Part shown: piece by piece, positions 19,173 through 27,616 of the stretch | How the letters are laid out: each line of letters opens with the position of its first letter | Position numbering within the stretch: position 1 is the first letter of the stretch | Origin: Bin55 sp963667455 | GTDB taxonomy: Bacteria > Pseudomonadota > Gammaproteobacteria > Pseudomonadales > Azotimanducaceae | DNA: 64,000 nt | Assembly (NCBI GenBank): GCA_963667455.2 | Contig: CAXXFR010000039.1 | Span: 69,962-133,961 of the forward strand | Direction: 5' to 3' | Notes under the pieces: model-generated | What the model was told of the DNA's origin: nothing | The model's database searches: none | The model's input: only the letters and a program-made list of their open reading frames with translations | Position numbers and translations under genes: made by a program

Positions 19173-20138
19173 TCAGAAGACAACGCCCAGGCCCAGTGAA
19201 TAGGTTACGTCCGTGTTCTTGACGCCCGTAGCTGGAGCCGTTTCGTATTGAATGGTCGCTCGCATGTCGAATTTGAACTGCGCAGACAGTGTCAACCGAA
19301 CCCCGTTCTCACTGTCAAGAACCCCGTTCTCCTTTTGCGTAATCCAAAGAAAGCGATTGTTTTGGTAAATTTCGATGCGCCCACCGGACAGCAAGCGTGA
19401 GTATTGGGACCCAAGTCTGACAGCGGGTGAGAGTTCCCTAAAAGCATCGAGAGTCTCGTAGACTCCGCTTGCGGCTATTTCCAATGCCAGTTTTTCGTGG
19501 CCGAAATCTCGTAATTTCGCGCCGCCGCCCATTCCAATAAGTGCTCTCCATGAGACTTCCTTGAACGGATCGCGGAAATAGTCCACGTTGGCAGTGTTGA
19601 ACCATCGTTGCTGTCTGCGCCAGTGAATTCCGTACTTGACGTCGAGACTGTGCTTGCGAGTTTCCCTGGCTGCTGTTTCTCTCAAGTACGAAAATCGGAG
19701 GAGGTGTTCGACATCGGGCCGAACCAAATCCGATTGCCCGTTGATAGAGTAGTGCTGAGTTTCAGCGTTCCCACTAGTCCCGGCCAGAGCGAAAGTAACC
19801 TGCTTGTTCCACGCGGATGCAATCTGCGAAACGACGTTGTCCGCTACACGAACAATGGCTATCTCTGCAAGACTGGTGGACTCGTCTAGCCTGACAGTGC
19901 GCCGTTCACCGACTTGATCGACCACGACAAATTCGTTGTCAGTCACGATCGACTCCACCTGATCCTTTCCGATGAACATCACTCCCGCATACTTCGTTTG
20001 GACAGTTACCGTGTTGCCAGCCACGCTCTGCAGTGAACCAGTGATGCTGTCACCGTTCTTCAATGTAATCTGGTCGCCAATGCCTTGTGATGCCAACGCA
20101 AGCGATAAGACCACCAAAACAAATTTGACTCCGTTCAC
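19173..20138 (-). CDS. DUF481 outer-membrane beta-barrel protein (YdiY-like)
   Basis: 321 residues from GTG 20138. The signal peptide is about residues 1-20 (KFVLVVLSLALASQGIG). A small beta domain follows (ITLKNGDSITGSLQSV...), then a DUF481 barrel with alternating strands ending in ...LGLGVVF, a C-terminal phenylalanine typical of outer-membrane proteins. The family includes E. coli YdiY, called salt-induced outer membrane protein. The open frame continues 39 codons upstream, but those lie inside the ATPase gene and place charged residues before the signal. GTG 20138 overlaps the ATPase stop as GTGA, so translation is coupled to it. Function unknown. Confidence 0.85.
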   Translation of the reverse strand: MNGVKFVLVVLSLALASQGIGDQITLKNGDSITGSLQSVAGNTVTVQTKYAGVMFIGKDQVESIVTDNEFVVVDQVGERRTVRLDESTSLAEIAIVRVADNVVSQIASAWNKQVTFALAGTSGNAETQHYSINGQSDLVRPDVEHLLRFSYLRETAARETRKHSLDVKYGIHWRRQQRWFNTANVDYFRDPFKEVSWRALIGMGGGAKLRDFGHEKLALEIAASGVYETLDAFRELSPAVRLGSQYSRLLSGGRIEIYQNNRFLWITQKENGVLDSENGVRLTLSAQFKFDMRATIQYETAPATGVKNTDVTYSLGLGVVF

Positions 20139-21043
20139 GACAAAGGATTGGTTTTGTTCGCAGGAGCGAGCCCTTCCAATGCACGAGAGCCAACCCACGC
20201 TCGAGAGAAGTGGTTGGCAGTCCTTCCGCTGCGATTTCCGCGATTCAATGCCCACCGCAACGCGTTTGCTGTAACTTCCTTATCAAATTCAACCTCGATA
20301 TCGCACTGTGTGGCGTAGAAACGGAGCCAGTGCTGAACAACCCGCAGGTACTGGCCTTGATCGAATGGATGAAACGAGAGCCAGAGCCCAAATCGATCAG
20401 AAAGTGAGATTTTTTCCTCGACTGACTCTGCCCCGTGCAAATCTTGGACTTGCATTGACTCGTTTTCTTGGACAAGCTCAGTAACTATGTGTCTTCTATT
20501 GGACGTAATGTAGAGCAATACGTTCTCTACTGTTGCAAATATCGTGCCTTCCAAAGCACTCTTCAGTTCCTTGAAGCTGGAGTCGTTCGCATCGAACGAC
20601 AGATCGTCACACACCACGACGAACCGATAAGGAAGGTCCTTTAACTCGTCCGCAAGCCTTCCGATATCTGCAAGCGATTTCTTGTCGACTTCAATCAACC
20701 GCAACCCTTGATCAACAAACTTGTGGAACACAGCATGGATCAAGGACGACTTACCAGTGCCTCGTGAACCCCAAAGGAGCACATTGTTGGCAGGTAGACG
20801 AGCACAAAATTGGGCGGTATTTTGAACGAGCGAGTCACGTTGCCGGTCGATCTCCAGAAGATCGTCTAGTCGAATGGGATCGAGGGTCGAAATGGTTCGA
20901 AAACCCATGTTTCGAGATCGACTGCTCCACGCAGCCGCTTGAGTGGTCTTCCAATTGATCGGCTCGGACTTGCCGAACCATCCTTCGATTCTGGACAAGA
21001 GATGTCCAGCTCTGTCCAGCAAGTCCTTCGGCTGTTCGCTCAT
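20135..21043 (-). CDS. DUF815-type AAA ATPase
   Basis: 302 residues from ATG 21043 (MSEQPKDLLDR); a frame extension to 21097 is less likely. Walker A is GSRGTGKSS, Walker B FVVVCDDLSFD, a sensor region is LLYITSNRRH, and SDRFGLWLSFHPFDQ matches the DUF815 pattern. These cytoplasmic ATPases are widespread in proteobacteria and of unknown function. The gene overlaps the DUF481 outer-membrane protein by 4 bases. An ATPase in the cytoplasm and an outer-membrane barrel cannot touch directly, so the coupling is more likely co-expression than a complex. Confidence 0.87.
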   Translation of the reverse strand: MSEQPKDLLDRAGHLLSRIEGWFGKSEPINWKTTQAAAWSSRSRNMGFRTISTLDPIRLDDLLEIDRQRDSLVQNTAQFCARLPANNVLLWGSRGTGKSSLIHAVFHKFVDQGLRLIEVDKKSLADIGRLADELKDLPYRFVVVCDDLSFDANDSSFKELKSALEGTIFATVENVLLYITSNRRHIVTELVQENESMQVQDLHGAESVEEKISLSDRFGLWLSFHPFDQGQYLRVVQHWLRFYATQCDIEVEFDKEVTANALRWALNRGNRSGRTANHFSRAWVGSRALEGLAPANKTNPLS

Positions 21044-21145
21044 AGCATCGAATTTTACGAAGCACCAATTCATCGAGGCATTGAACCAGCCGACCACGAC
21101 GCTACGAGTCTTTGCGGCGCGAATCTACAATGAAAGCAACACCTC

Positions 21146-22588
21146 TTGTCCACATGGTTTCGTGCAGTGCTAGAACTTCTACCGTCGTTCATTGGCTACT
21201 TGCTAATGCTGGGAGTCGTCGCCATCTATGCGATGAGCCGAACCTCCAATCTCGGCGACTACTCGCTAGGCGGTCGGTCTCTATCGAGTTCAGTCACCGC
21301 ACTCTCAGCTGGTGCTAGCGACATGTCCGGATGGCTGCTTCTCGGCCTTCCCGGCGCGGTCTATCTGTCCGGACTGGTCGAAGGTTGGATTCTTGTTGGG
21401 CTGATTGCCGGAGCATGGATCAACTGGACCTACGTCGCAAATCGTCTGCGCGTTGCGAGCACGTTGTACGGCGATGCATTGACGATCCCTCAAGTTCTCT
21501 CTCTACGAACTTCTGCGAACGGCAAGACATTGGCAGTCGTTGCTAGTCTTGCGATGATTGTGTTCTTTACGGTCTACGTGTCAGCGGGATTCATCGCCAG
21601 CGCGAAACTATTCGAAACTGTGCTCGGCTTGGACTATACCGTAGCCCTGTTGATCGGCGTTCTCATCGTCATGTCGTACACCGCGATAGGTGGTTTCCTT
21701 GCCGTTTGCTGGACAGATGCGTTCCAAGCTCTGTTGATGTTGCTAGTGCTAGTAGCCGTGCCGATGCTTGCTCTCGGATTGGGAACAGATGGCGGTTCCG
21801 AACCGATAGCGAACGAAGTCTGGAATCTGGACCAGTATTCCTTTATCGGAGTGCTGGGATTGCTGGCTTGGGGATTGGGTTACTTCGGCCAGCCTCACAT
21901 TCTCACAAGGTTTATGGCCATTCACGATGCCAACGCAATTAAGAGCGCTCGCACCATTGGAATGTCTTGGATGCTCGTCACAAGCTTCGCCGCCTTGGCA
22001 GTTGGCTATGCGGCAATGTTCGCATTGCCCGACTTAAGCGACCCTGAAACCGCTCTGATTCGACTGAGTGAGCTTGTATTCAATCCATGGATCGCGGGAA
22101 TCGTTGTCGCTGCGATACTGGCAGCGGTCATGAGTACGGTCGATTCCCAATTGATGGTTCTCTCCACGGCCCTCGTCAACGACGTAATCAATCCTTCGAG
22201 CAAACAACTGATTTACAGCCGGATTTGTGTAATCGTCGTCGCCGCTGCCGCAGCGTTGTTTGCGCTTGATCCCGACAGTCAGATCTTTGGCACAGTCGGA
22301 TTGGCCTGGGCTGGTATAGGCTCGAGCTTTGGGTCATGCATTCTGTTCAGCTTGTTCTATCGCCGAACCACTAGTCAGTCGCTGATTGCCGCAATTGTCG
22401 CTGGAACCGCGACGACTTTGATCTGGCACAACTTGGAAGGCGGAATCTTCGACGTCTATGCCCTGCTTCCTGCATTTTGCGCTGCAAGCATTGTTCTGTA
22501 CGCGGCCGCCCGAGCGCGACCCGACAAGAAAGCTGAAGAGAACTTCGAACTGTTGGAGCAGGAGCTCGGTCTACGACCTACGGCGTAG
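21146..22588 (+). CDS. putP: sodium/proline symporter
   Basis: 480 residues, about 13 membrane helices, solute:sodium symporter family. The N-terminal stretches DYSLGGRSL, VTALSAGASDMSGWLL and LPGAVYLSG match PutP closely, as do GLDYTVALLIG, YTAIGGFLAVCWTD and LAAVMSTVDSQL. It imports L-proline with Na+ across the inner membrane. The only start that keeps helix 1 is TTG 21146; an ATG at 21206 would cut it. It is slightly shorter than E. coli PutP (about 500). No putA is in the window. The 3' end overlaps the convergent small gene by 18 bases. Confidence 0.93.
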   Translation: MSTWFRAVLELLPSFIGYLLMLGVVAIYAMSRTSNLGDYSLGGRSLSSSVTALSAGASDMSGWLLLGLPGAVYLSGLVEGWILVGLIAGAWINWTYVANRLRVASTLYGDALTIPQVLSLRTSANGKTLAVVASLAMIVFFTVYVSAGFIASAKLFETVLGLDYTVALLIGVLIVMSYTAIGGFLAVCWTDAFQALLMLLVLVAVPMLALGLGTDGGSEPIANEVWNLDQYSFIGVLGLLAWGLGYFGQPHILTRFMAIHDANAIKSARTIGMSWMLVTSFAALAVGYAAMFALPDLSDPETALIRLSELVFNPWIAGIVVAAILAAVMSTVDSQLMVLSTALVNDVINPSSKQLIYSRICVIVVAAAAALFALDPDSQIFGTVGLAWAGIGSSFGSCILFSLFYRRTTSQSLIAAIVAGTATTLIWHNLEGGIFDVYALLPAFCAASIVLYAAARARPDKKAEENFELLEQELGLRPTA

Positions 22589-22966
22589 CGGCACGATATT
22601 CTCGGAGCGCTTCTTAAAGAGCGCATGGTCGTGATCAGGTCCATTGATGCCGATGGAGCCCTTGTCGAACAGTCGGACTTCGTACTCTAAATCCCCTCGT
22701 TCTGGATCGACGAGAACCAACGAGGAGCCGCTCAAACGCCAATCTCCGTCCACATTGTTGTCTATGGACTGGACCCAGTAGGTCCCGTTGTCGGTGTTGC
22801 CGTGAAAGGTAACGCTCAGAGGTGTCGCATCTGATTCGCTGACATCAAGATCCCAGGTGCCGACAAGATCCAGTTCCTCAACCCAGCGTCGTCTGGCGTC
22901 TCGCACGATTTTGAACCACACCAGTATCGCGACGACGACGATGAGCGCGGCAATCGGCATCAACAT
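22571..22966 (-). CDS. small membrane-anchored protein of unknown function
   Basis: 131 residues from ATG 22966 (ATG 22960 also possible). One helix at about residues 3-20 (PIAALIVVVAILVWF) is followed by a soluble domain of about 100 residues with short beta-like stretches (LVGTWDLDVSES, TPLSVTFHGNTDNGTYWV, DGDWRLSGSSLVLV), a pattern like small lipocalin-type 'how much does it differ from a baseline' folds, but I cannot name a family. The tail ends in PLRRRS. Its stop lies inside the 3' end of putP on the other strand (18-base overlap). Confidence 0.55.
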   Translation of the reverse strand: MLMPIAALIVVVAILVWFKIVRDARRRWVEELDLVGTWDLDVSESDATPLSVTFHGNTDNGTYWVQSIDNNVDGDWRLSGSSLVLVDPERGDLEYEVRLFDKGSIGINGPDHDHALFKKRSENIVPLRRRS

Positions 22967-23071
22967 CAAGGTGCTTCTCTACGCAATTGCTGTCGAAAGA
23001 TCAAAATATACGATGGATAGTGCTCAGAGGCAAACAATTACGACTCCGATTCAGAGCCACACTCCACAGAT

Positions 23072-24652
23072 CTAGGCAAAACCCATTTCTTCAATGTCAA
23101 CCGGAACCAATGGATACTTGATGCCTGCCCATTTCTGCACCACGCGGATCACCTGACAGCAATAGCCAAATTCGTTGTCGTACCACGCATAAATCTGGGC
23201 TCGATCCCCGCCTTCAACGATGGTTGCACCCCCGTCAATAACGCAAGCATGTCGATTTCCGACGAAATCGGACGAGACCACCTCGCTGGCCTGCGTAAAG
23301 TCGATCTGACGCTGCATGGAGGAAAACAGCGAGACATCCCGTAGAAAGGTGTTGACTTCCTCTCTGCTCGTCTCGGACTCCAGCGTCAGATTCAAGCAAG
23401 CAAGAGAGACATTTGGCGTAGGAACACGAATGGAATTCCCAGTCAACTTCCCTTCGAGCTCTGGCAACAGACTGGCGACAGCCTTCGAGGCCCCCGTTTC
23501 CGTTATGACTAGGTTGAGAGGTGCGCCTCGACCTCTTCGGTCCTTTCGGTGAAAGTTGTCCGTCAAGTTCTGATCGGGAGTGTACGCATGAACTGTCTCC
23601 ATGTGACCATGCTTGATTCCCCATTTCGCGTCGACAACCTTGAGAATCGGAACGATCGCGTTGGTGGTGCAAGAAGACGCGGAGAGAATCTTCTGGTTGT
23701 GCGTGAGGTCGTGGGAGTTGATACCGGAGATTACGTTTGGAACGTTGCCTTTCCCGGGAGCCGTGACGATTACACGCTCTGCACCTTTGGACTGCAGGTG
23801 CTGGCTCAGTCCCTCTTCATCTCTCCACACCCCGGTGTTGTCGATGATCAATGCATGGTGGATGCCATATTGCTCGTAGTCGATTTCTCGAGGATTATCG
23901 GCATAGATCAAACGAATGACATTGCCGTTGGCGATGAGGCAATTGTTCTCTTCGTCGATACGAATAGTCCCTTTGAACGGACCGTGCACGGAATCACGAC
24001 GAAGCAGACTGCCGCGTTTTTCGAGATCGTTCGGTGGCCCTTTGCGTAACACGATCGCCCGAAGCCTTAGCTGATCTCCGCCTCCGGTCTTTTCGATCAG
24101 TAATCTAGCGAGCAACCTTCCAACCCGACCAAATCCGTAAAGAACGACATCCTGCGGCTGTGTCAATGGCTTGATGTGTCGACCAACCACATGGTCACAC
24201 TGCTCTCTTACAAAGTCCTCGACTTTGGGTGCGCCATTGCCGTTGCCGTTGCCGTTCTCACACAGTTCCATGTGCTTGACGGTCAGCTGCCCCAAGTCCA
24301 AATGGGCAGGTCCCAAGTCCAAATCCGAGACGGCCTTAATCACCGGATAGCTCTCAAATTCAGACAGTTCGTTCTCGGCCACTTGGCGTACGAAGCGATG
24401 TGTACGCATGATGTCCGTGACGTTTTGGTTGTACAACGGACGACCAAAACAGTAGGTAACGACGTTCTTGCGATACAACGTTCCGATAATCGGAATCATT
24501 GCTTCCGCAAGGGCTTCACGCTCCTTCCAATCGGGAAAATAGGCGTCAAGACTTTCGAGTGCCAACTGTGCAACCGTTCGATTGAAAAAGTAGGAGAATG
24601 ATAACGATGAGCGGCATGTTAGTAAACACGAAACGACCCTGATATCGAGCAT
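23072..24652 (-). CDS. gap: glyceraldehyde-3-phosphate dehydrogenase, long gammaproteobacterial form
   Basis: 526 residues, longer than the classical enzyme (about 335) because of an N-terminal extension of about 160 residues like that of Pseudomonas PA3001. NAD-binding VVLYGFGRVGRLLARLL begins near 165; the catalytic cysteine is in SASSCTTNA; DNTGVWRD and WYDNEFGY are intact. It interconverts glyceraldehyde-3-phosphate and 1,3-bisphosphoglycerate. The extension contains a Gly-Asn repeat (133-140) and a seven-residue tandem repeat (LDLG...). The first ~30 residues are hydrophobic and not seen in homologues I recall, so the true start may be a later TTG. It lies 88 bases after the 2-oxoacid oxidoreductase genes and may be co-transcribed. 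Confidence 0.92.
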   Translation of the reverse strand: MLDIRVVSCLLTCRSSLSFSYFFNRTVAQLALESLDAYFPDWKEREALAEAMIPIIGTLYRKNVVTYCFGRPLYNQNVTDIMRTHRFVRQVAENELSEFESYPVIKAVSDLDLGPAHLDLGQLTVKHMELCENGNGNGNGAPKVEDFVREQCDHVVGRHIKPLTQPQDVVLYGFGRVGRLLARLLIEKTGGGDQLRLRAIVLRKGPPNDLEKRGSLLRRDSVHGPFKGTIRIDEENNCLIANGNVIRLIYADNPREIDYEQYGIHHALIIDNTGVWRDEEGLSQHLQSKGAERVIVTAPGKGNVPNVISGINSHDLTHNQKILSASSCTTNAIVPILKVVDAKWGIKHGHMETVHAYTPDQNLTDNFHRKDRRGRGAPLNLVITETGASKAVASLLPELEGKLTGNSIRVPTPNVSLACLNLTLESETSREEVNTFLRDVSLFSSMQRQIDFTQASEVVSSDFVGNRHACVIDGGATIVEGGDRAQIYAWYDNEFGYCCQVIRVVQKWAGIKYPLVPVDIEEMGFA

Positions 24653-24740
24653 GAGGCAATGTGTTGGTCATCGCTCAAGTGCAACGCGTTGCGCGTACTC
24701 GTGCGAAGGCTGAACTCGATTCGCCAGGAGAGGTGTGCGA

Positions 24741-25796
24741 CTATCTAAATCCGTCGTTGACGCTTGCCAGCGTCTCTGAGCCAGGACACAAGTCAGTCTC
24801 GGTCAGGGCGTTTAGAGGAACATCCGGAGTCTCGAGAATCTCGTGGCAGTCGATGGGATTTTCATCGACGAACAATAGCCCAGTCACTACTTCTCCCTGT
24901 TCCAACGCGCCATGAACATATGAGAGTGCATCAACACGATTCATGGGGTCATAGGAATCTTCGAGCTTTCGAAGACGCAACCGCGAACCATCAGCCAACT
25001 CCACAGTCTCAGTGGTGCCGGGCTCGTAGTCGATCTCAATTTCCTCTTGGGGCGCAACGAAGTCGGCATTGACAACGGGAGCTGAGTGGTCTCGAACATG
25101 ACCATAGCTCTTGGTGGATCCATCGTGGTTGTTGAACATCACACATGGCGATATCACGTCTATGAATGCGAAACCCTTATGCAGGATCGCAGCCTTGATG
25201 AGAGGAATCAGCTGACTCTTGTCGCCAGAGAAACTCCGGGCGACAAAGGTTGCTCCAATCTGCAAGGCCATGCAGACGAGGTCGATAGCTTCATAGAGAT
25301 TTGGAATGCCTCTCTTGCTAGTGGATCCCCGGTCGTTGGTAGCGGAAAACTGGCCCTTTGTGAGTCCGTAAGTGCCGTTGTTGTCAACGATGTAGAGCAT
25401 GTTGACTTTTCTTCGTACAGCATGTGCAAACTGTCCGAGACCGATCGAAGCACTGTCGCCGTCGCCGGATACACCGATGTAGATGAGATCTCGATTGGCG
25501 ATGTTCGCTCCGGTCGCCACCGAGGGCATCCGACCGTGTACCGAATTGAATCCGTGCGAATTGCCCAAGAAATAGCTCGGTGTCTTCGACGAACAGCCAA
25601 TTCCAGATAGCTTTGCGAATTTGTGTGGCGGAATGGCCAGTTCGCTGCAAGCTTGCACGATCGCTGCGCTGACCGAGTCATGTCCACAGCCAGCACACAA
25701 TGTCGACACCAGACCTTCGTAGTCTCGTCGTTTCAGCCCGATCTCGTTGACGGCTAACAACGGATGGTGAATTTTGGGCTTCGCAACAAAAGTCAC
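24741..25796 (-). CDS. korB: 2-oxoacid:ferredoxin oxidoreductase, beta subunit
   Basis: 351 residues. CAGC at 34-37, C68 (GIGCSS) and C218 (ISPCVM) are the likely [4Fe-4S] ligands, and GDGD at 111-114 with VDNNGTYGLTKGQ is the thiamine diphosphate/Mg site. This subunit catalyses decarboxylation and electron transfer to ferredoxin; by family it is 2-oxoglutarate-type (KorB), though pyruvate or branched-chain acids cannot be excluded. Its start overlaps the alpha stop by 4 bases, so subunits are made in fixed ratio. Cytoplasmic, oxygen-sensitive in many organisms but found in aerobes too. Confidence 0.92.
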   Translation of the reverse strand: MTFVAKPKIHHPLLAVNEIGLKRRDYEGLVSTLCAGCGHDSVSAAIVQACSELAIPPHKFAKLSGIGCSSKTPSYFLGNSHGFNSVHGRMPSVATGANIANRDLIYIGVSGDGDSASIGLGQFAHAVRRKVNMLYIVDNNGTYGLTKGQFSATNDRGSTSKRGIPNLYEAIDLVCMALQIGATFVARSFSGDKSQLIPLIKAAILHKGFAFIDVISPCVMFNNHDGSTKSYGHVRDHSAPVVNADFVAPQEEIEIDYEPGTTETVELADGSRLRLRKLEDSYDPMNRVDALSYVHGALEQGEVVTGLLFVDENPIDCHEILETPDVPLNALTETDLCPGSETLASVNDGFR

Positions 25797-27616
25797 GACG
25801 ACACCTCCTTCAGACGAGGCAACTTGTGCTGTTCGTAGTAGCTGAGCACTTCGTTGATGATGAAATCTGCCGAAATCGACATTCCACCGTAGTAAAGCAC
25901 CGAATTAATCTCGTCTGGGTCTACATTGAGATCGTTGACCATGAGAGTCTTCATTTGAGCATCTCGGTTCTGTTCGACGAGAAAAACTACGGAGTGCTGA
26001 TCGAGGAAGGACTGGACTTCCTCGCCAAACGGATAGGAACGAATCCGCATGTGGTCCAAATGGATGCCTTCCTGCTCCAACACATCCAATGACTCACGCA
26101 TTGGAGTGGCTGAAGTTCCGTAGTACATGATCCCTGCTCTGCGGCGCATGCCAGATACTTCGCTCTTGGGCATTAACTGCCGAAGGGTCTCCCACTTTCT
26201 CAGCAACCTGTCCATGTTCTTGCTGTAAGCGTCTGGAGCTTCCGTGTACACGGCATACTCATCTCGCGATGTACCTCGAGTGAAGAACGAGCCCTTGTGC
26301 GGGTGAGTTCCGGGTAGAGTCCGATAGCCGATTCCATCGGCATCGACATCCAAATACCGACCGAAGTTTTCGATTTCTTCCAATTCGTCGAAGGAGAGTA
26401 CTTTGCCTCGGTCGTACTTGCGAGAGTCGTCCCACTCAAACGGATCTGAGGTCATCTCGTTCATGCCCAAGTCCAAGTCGCTCATCATTACAACGGGCGA
26501 CTGGATACGTTCGGCAATGTCAAAAGCTTCCGCGGCCAAGTCGAAGCACTCCTTGGGCGTGGAAGGAAACAGCATGGGATGTCTCGTATCGCCATGCGAC
26601 GCATATGCCACGCTCAAAAGGTCGGACTGCTGTGTCCGAGTGGGCATTCCAGTCGATGGACCTGCCCGTTGAATATCGAGTATCACAGCAGGAATCTCTG
26701 CGAAGTAGGCCAAGCCCAAAAATTCGTTCATCAAGGAGATTCCAGGTCCACTTGTAGCAGTGAACGCTCGTGCACCATTCCAGCCAGCACCGATCACCAT
26801 CCCTAGTGCCGCGAGTTCGTCTTCGGACTGTACGATCGCATACTTCTTGCGCTTCGTTTCCTCATCCACTCGGAGCTTCTGAGCATGCTTTTCAAATGCT
26901 TCGGCAACTGAGGTGGATGGTGTGATTGGATACCAGGCACACACCGTCGCACCACCAAAGATCGCACCAAGTGCGGCTGACTCATTGCCATCGACGAGAA
27001 TCTTGTCCGTTGCCAGTTCCGAATAGCGAACCTGGAGATCCAGAGGGCAATCCAGATACTCCTGAGCATAGTGGCGACCAATTTCCATTGCGTGGATATT
27101 TGGCTGAATGAGGTTGTCCTTGCCTCGGTATTGAGAGGAAACCATGCCTGTTAGTACGCTGAAGTCTATGTCCAGCAACGCGGACATCGCTCCTAGGTAA
27201 ACAATGTTCTTGAACAGCTGGCGCTGCTTCGGATCTGAGAACTCTGGCAGTATCAACTTTGTGATTGGAATCCCAACTTCGACGATGTCACTGCGTCGCA
27301 GAGTACGCGGCAATCCTCTGGTGTTGTCGTAGACGAGGTAGCCTCCGGACGCCAGAGATTCGACATCTTCGGGATAGGTTTCGGCGTTCATGGCAACCAT
27401 GATGTCGATTTCTTCGCGACGGCCGAAGTACGCTTTCTCCGATACTCGAACCTCAAACCACGTCGGCAGACCCTGGATATTCGAAGGAAAGATGTTGCGC
27501 GTCGCCACAGGGATGCCCATGCGAAACAAGGACTTGGCAAACATGCTGTTAGCACTTGCCGATCCAGATCCGTTGACATTCGCAAATCGAATGACGAAAT
27601 CGTTGTACTTGGTCAT
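25793..27616 (-). CDS. korA: 2-oxoacid:ferredoxin oxidoreductase, alpha subunit (gamma-alpha fusion)
   Basis: 607 residues from ATG 27616, which overlaps the upstream stop as ATGA; the frame extends to 27685 but that part lies in the upstream gene. The gamma domain (about 1-190, FANVNGSGSASAN ... MVAMNAE) is fused to the alpha domain (GGATVCAWYPITPSTSVAEAF; TATSGPGISLMNEF; QRAGPSTGMPTRTQQSDL). The fused build is typical of the two-subunit Kor enzymes. With KorB it oxidises a 2-oxoacid to acyl-CoA while reducing ferredoxin, or runs in reverse. The oxidoreductase upstream probably handles the electrons. Confidence 0.93.
   Translation of the reverse strand: MTKYNDFVIRFANVNGSGSASANSMFAKSLFRMGIPVATRNIFPSNIQGLPTWFEVRVSEKAYFGRREEIDIMVAMNAETYPEDVESLASGGYLVYDNTRGLPRTLRRSDIVEVGIPITKLILPEFSDPKQRQLFKNIVYLGAMSALLDIDFSVLTGMVSSQYRGKDNLIQPNIHAMEIGRHYAQEYLDCPLDLQVRYSELATDKILVDGNESAALGAIFGGATVCAWYPITPSTSVAEAFEKHAQKLRVDEETKRKKYAIVQSEDELAALGMVIGAGWNGARAFTATSGPGISLMNEFLGLAYFAEIPAVILDIQRAGPSTGMPTRTQQSDLLSVAYASHGDTRHPMLFPSTPKECFDLAAEAFDIAERIQSPVVMMSDLDLGMNEMTSDPFEWDDSRKYDRGKVLSFDELEEIENFGRYLDVDADGIGYRTLPGTHPHKGSFFTRGTSRDEYAVYTEAPDAYSKNMDRLLRKWETLRQLMPKSEVSGMRRRAGIMYYGTSATPMRESLDVLEQEGIHLDHMRIRSYPFGEEVQSFLDQHSVVFLVEQNRDAQMKTLMVNDLNVDPDEINSVLYYGGMSISADFIINEVLSYYEQHKLPRLKEVSS

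Noticed and set aside
20139..20255. 39-codon extension of the DUF481 protein
   Set aside because: It is inside the ATPase gene and would bury the signal peptide; GTG 20138 gives a normal leader.
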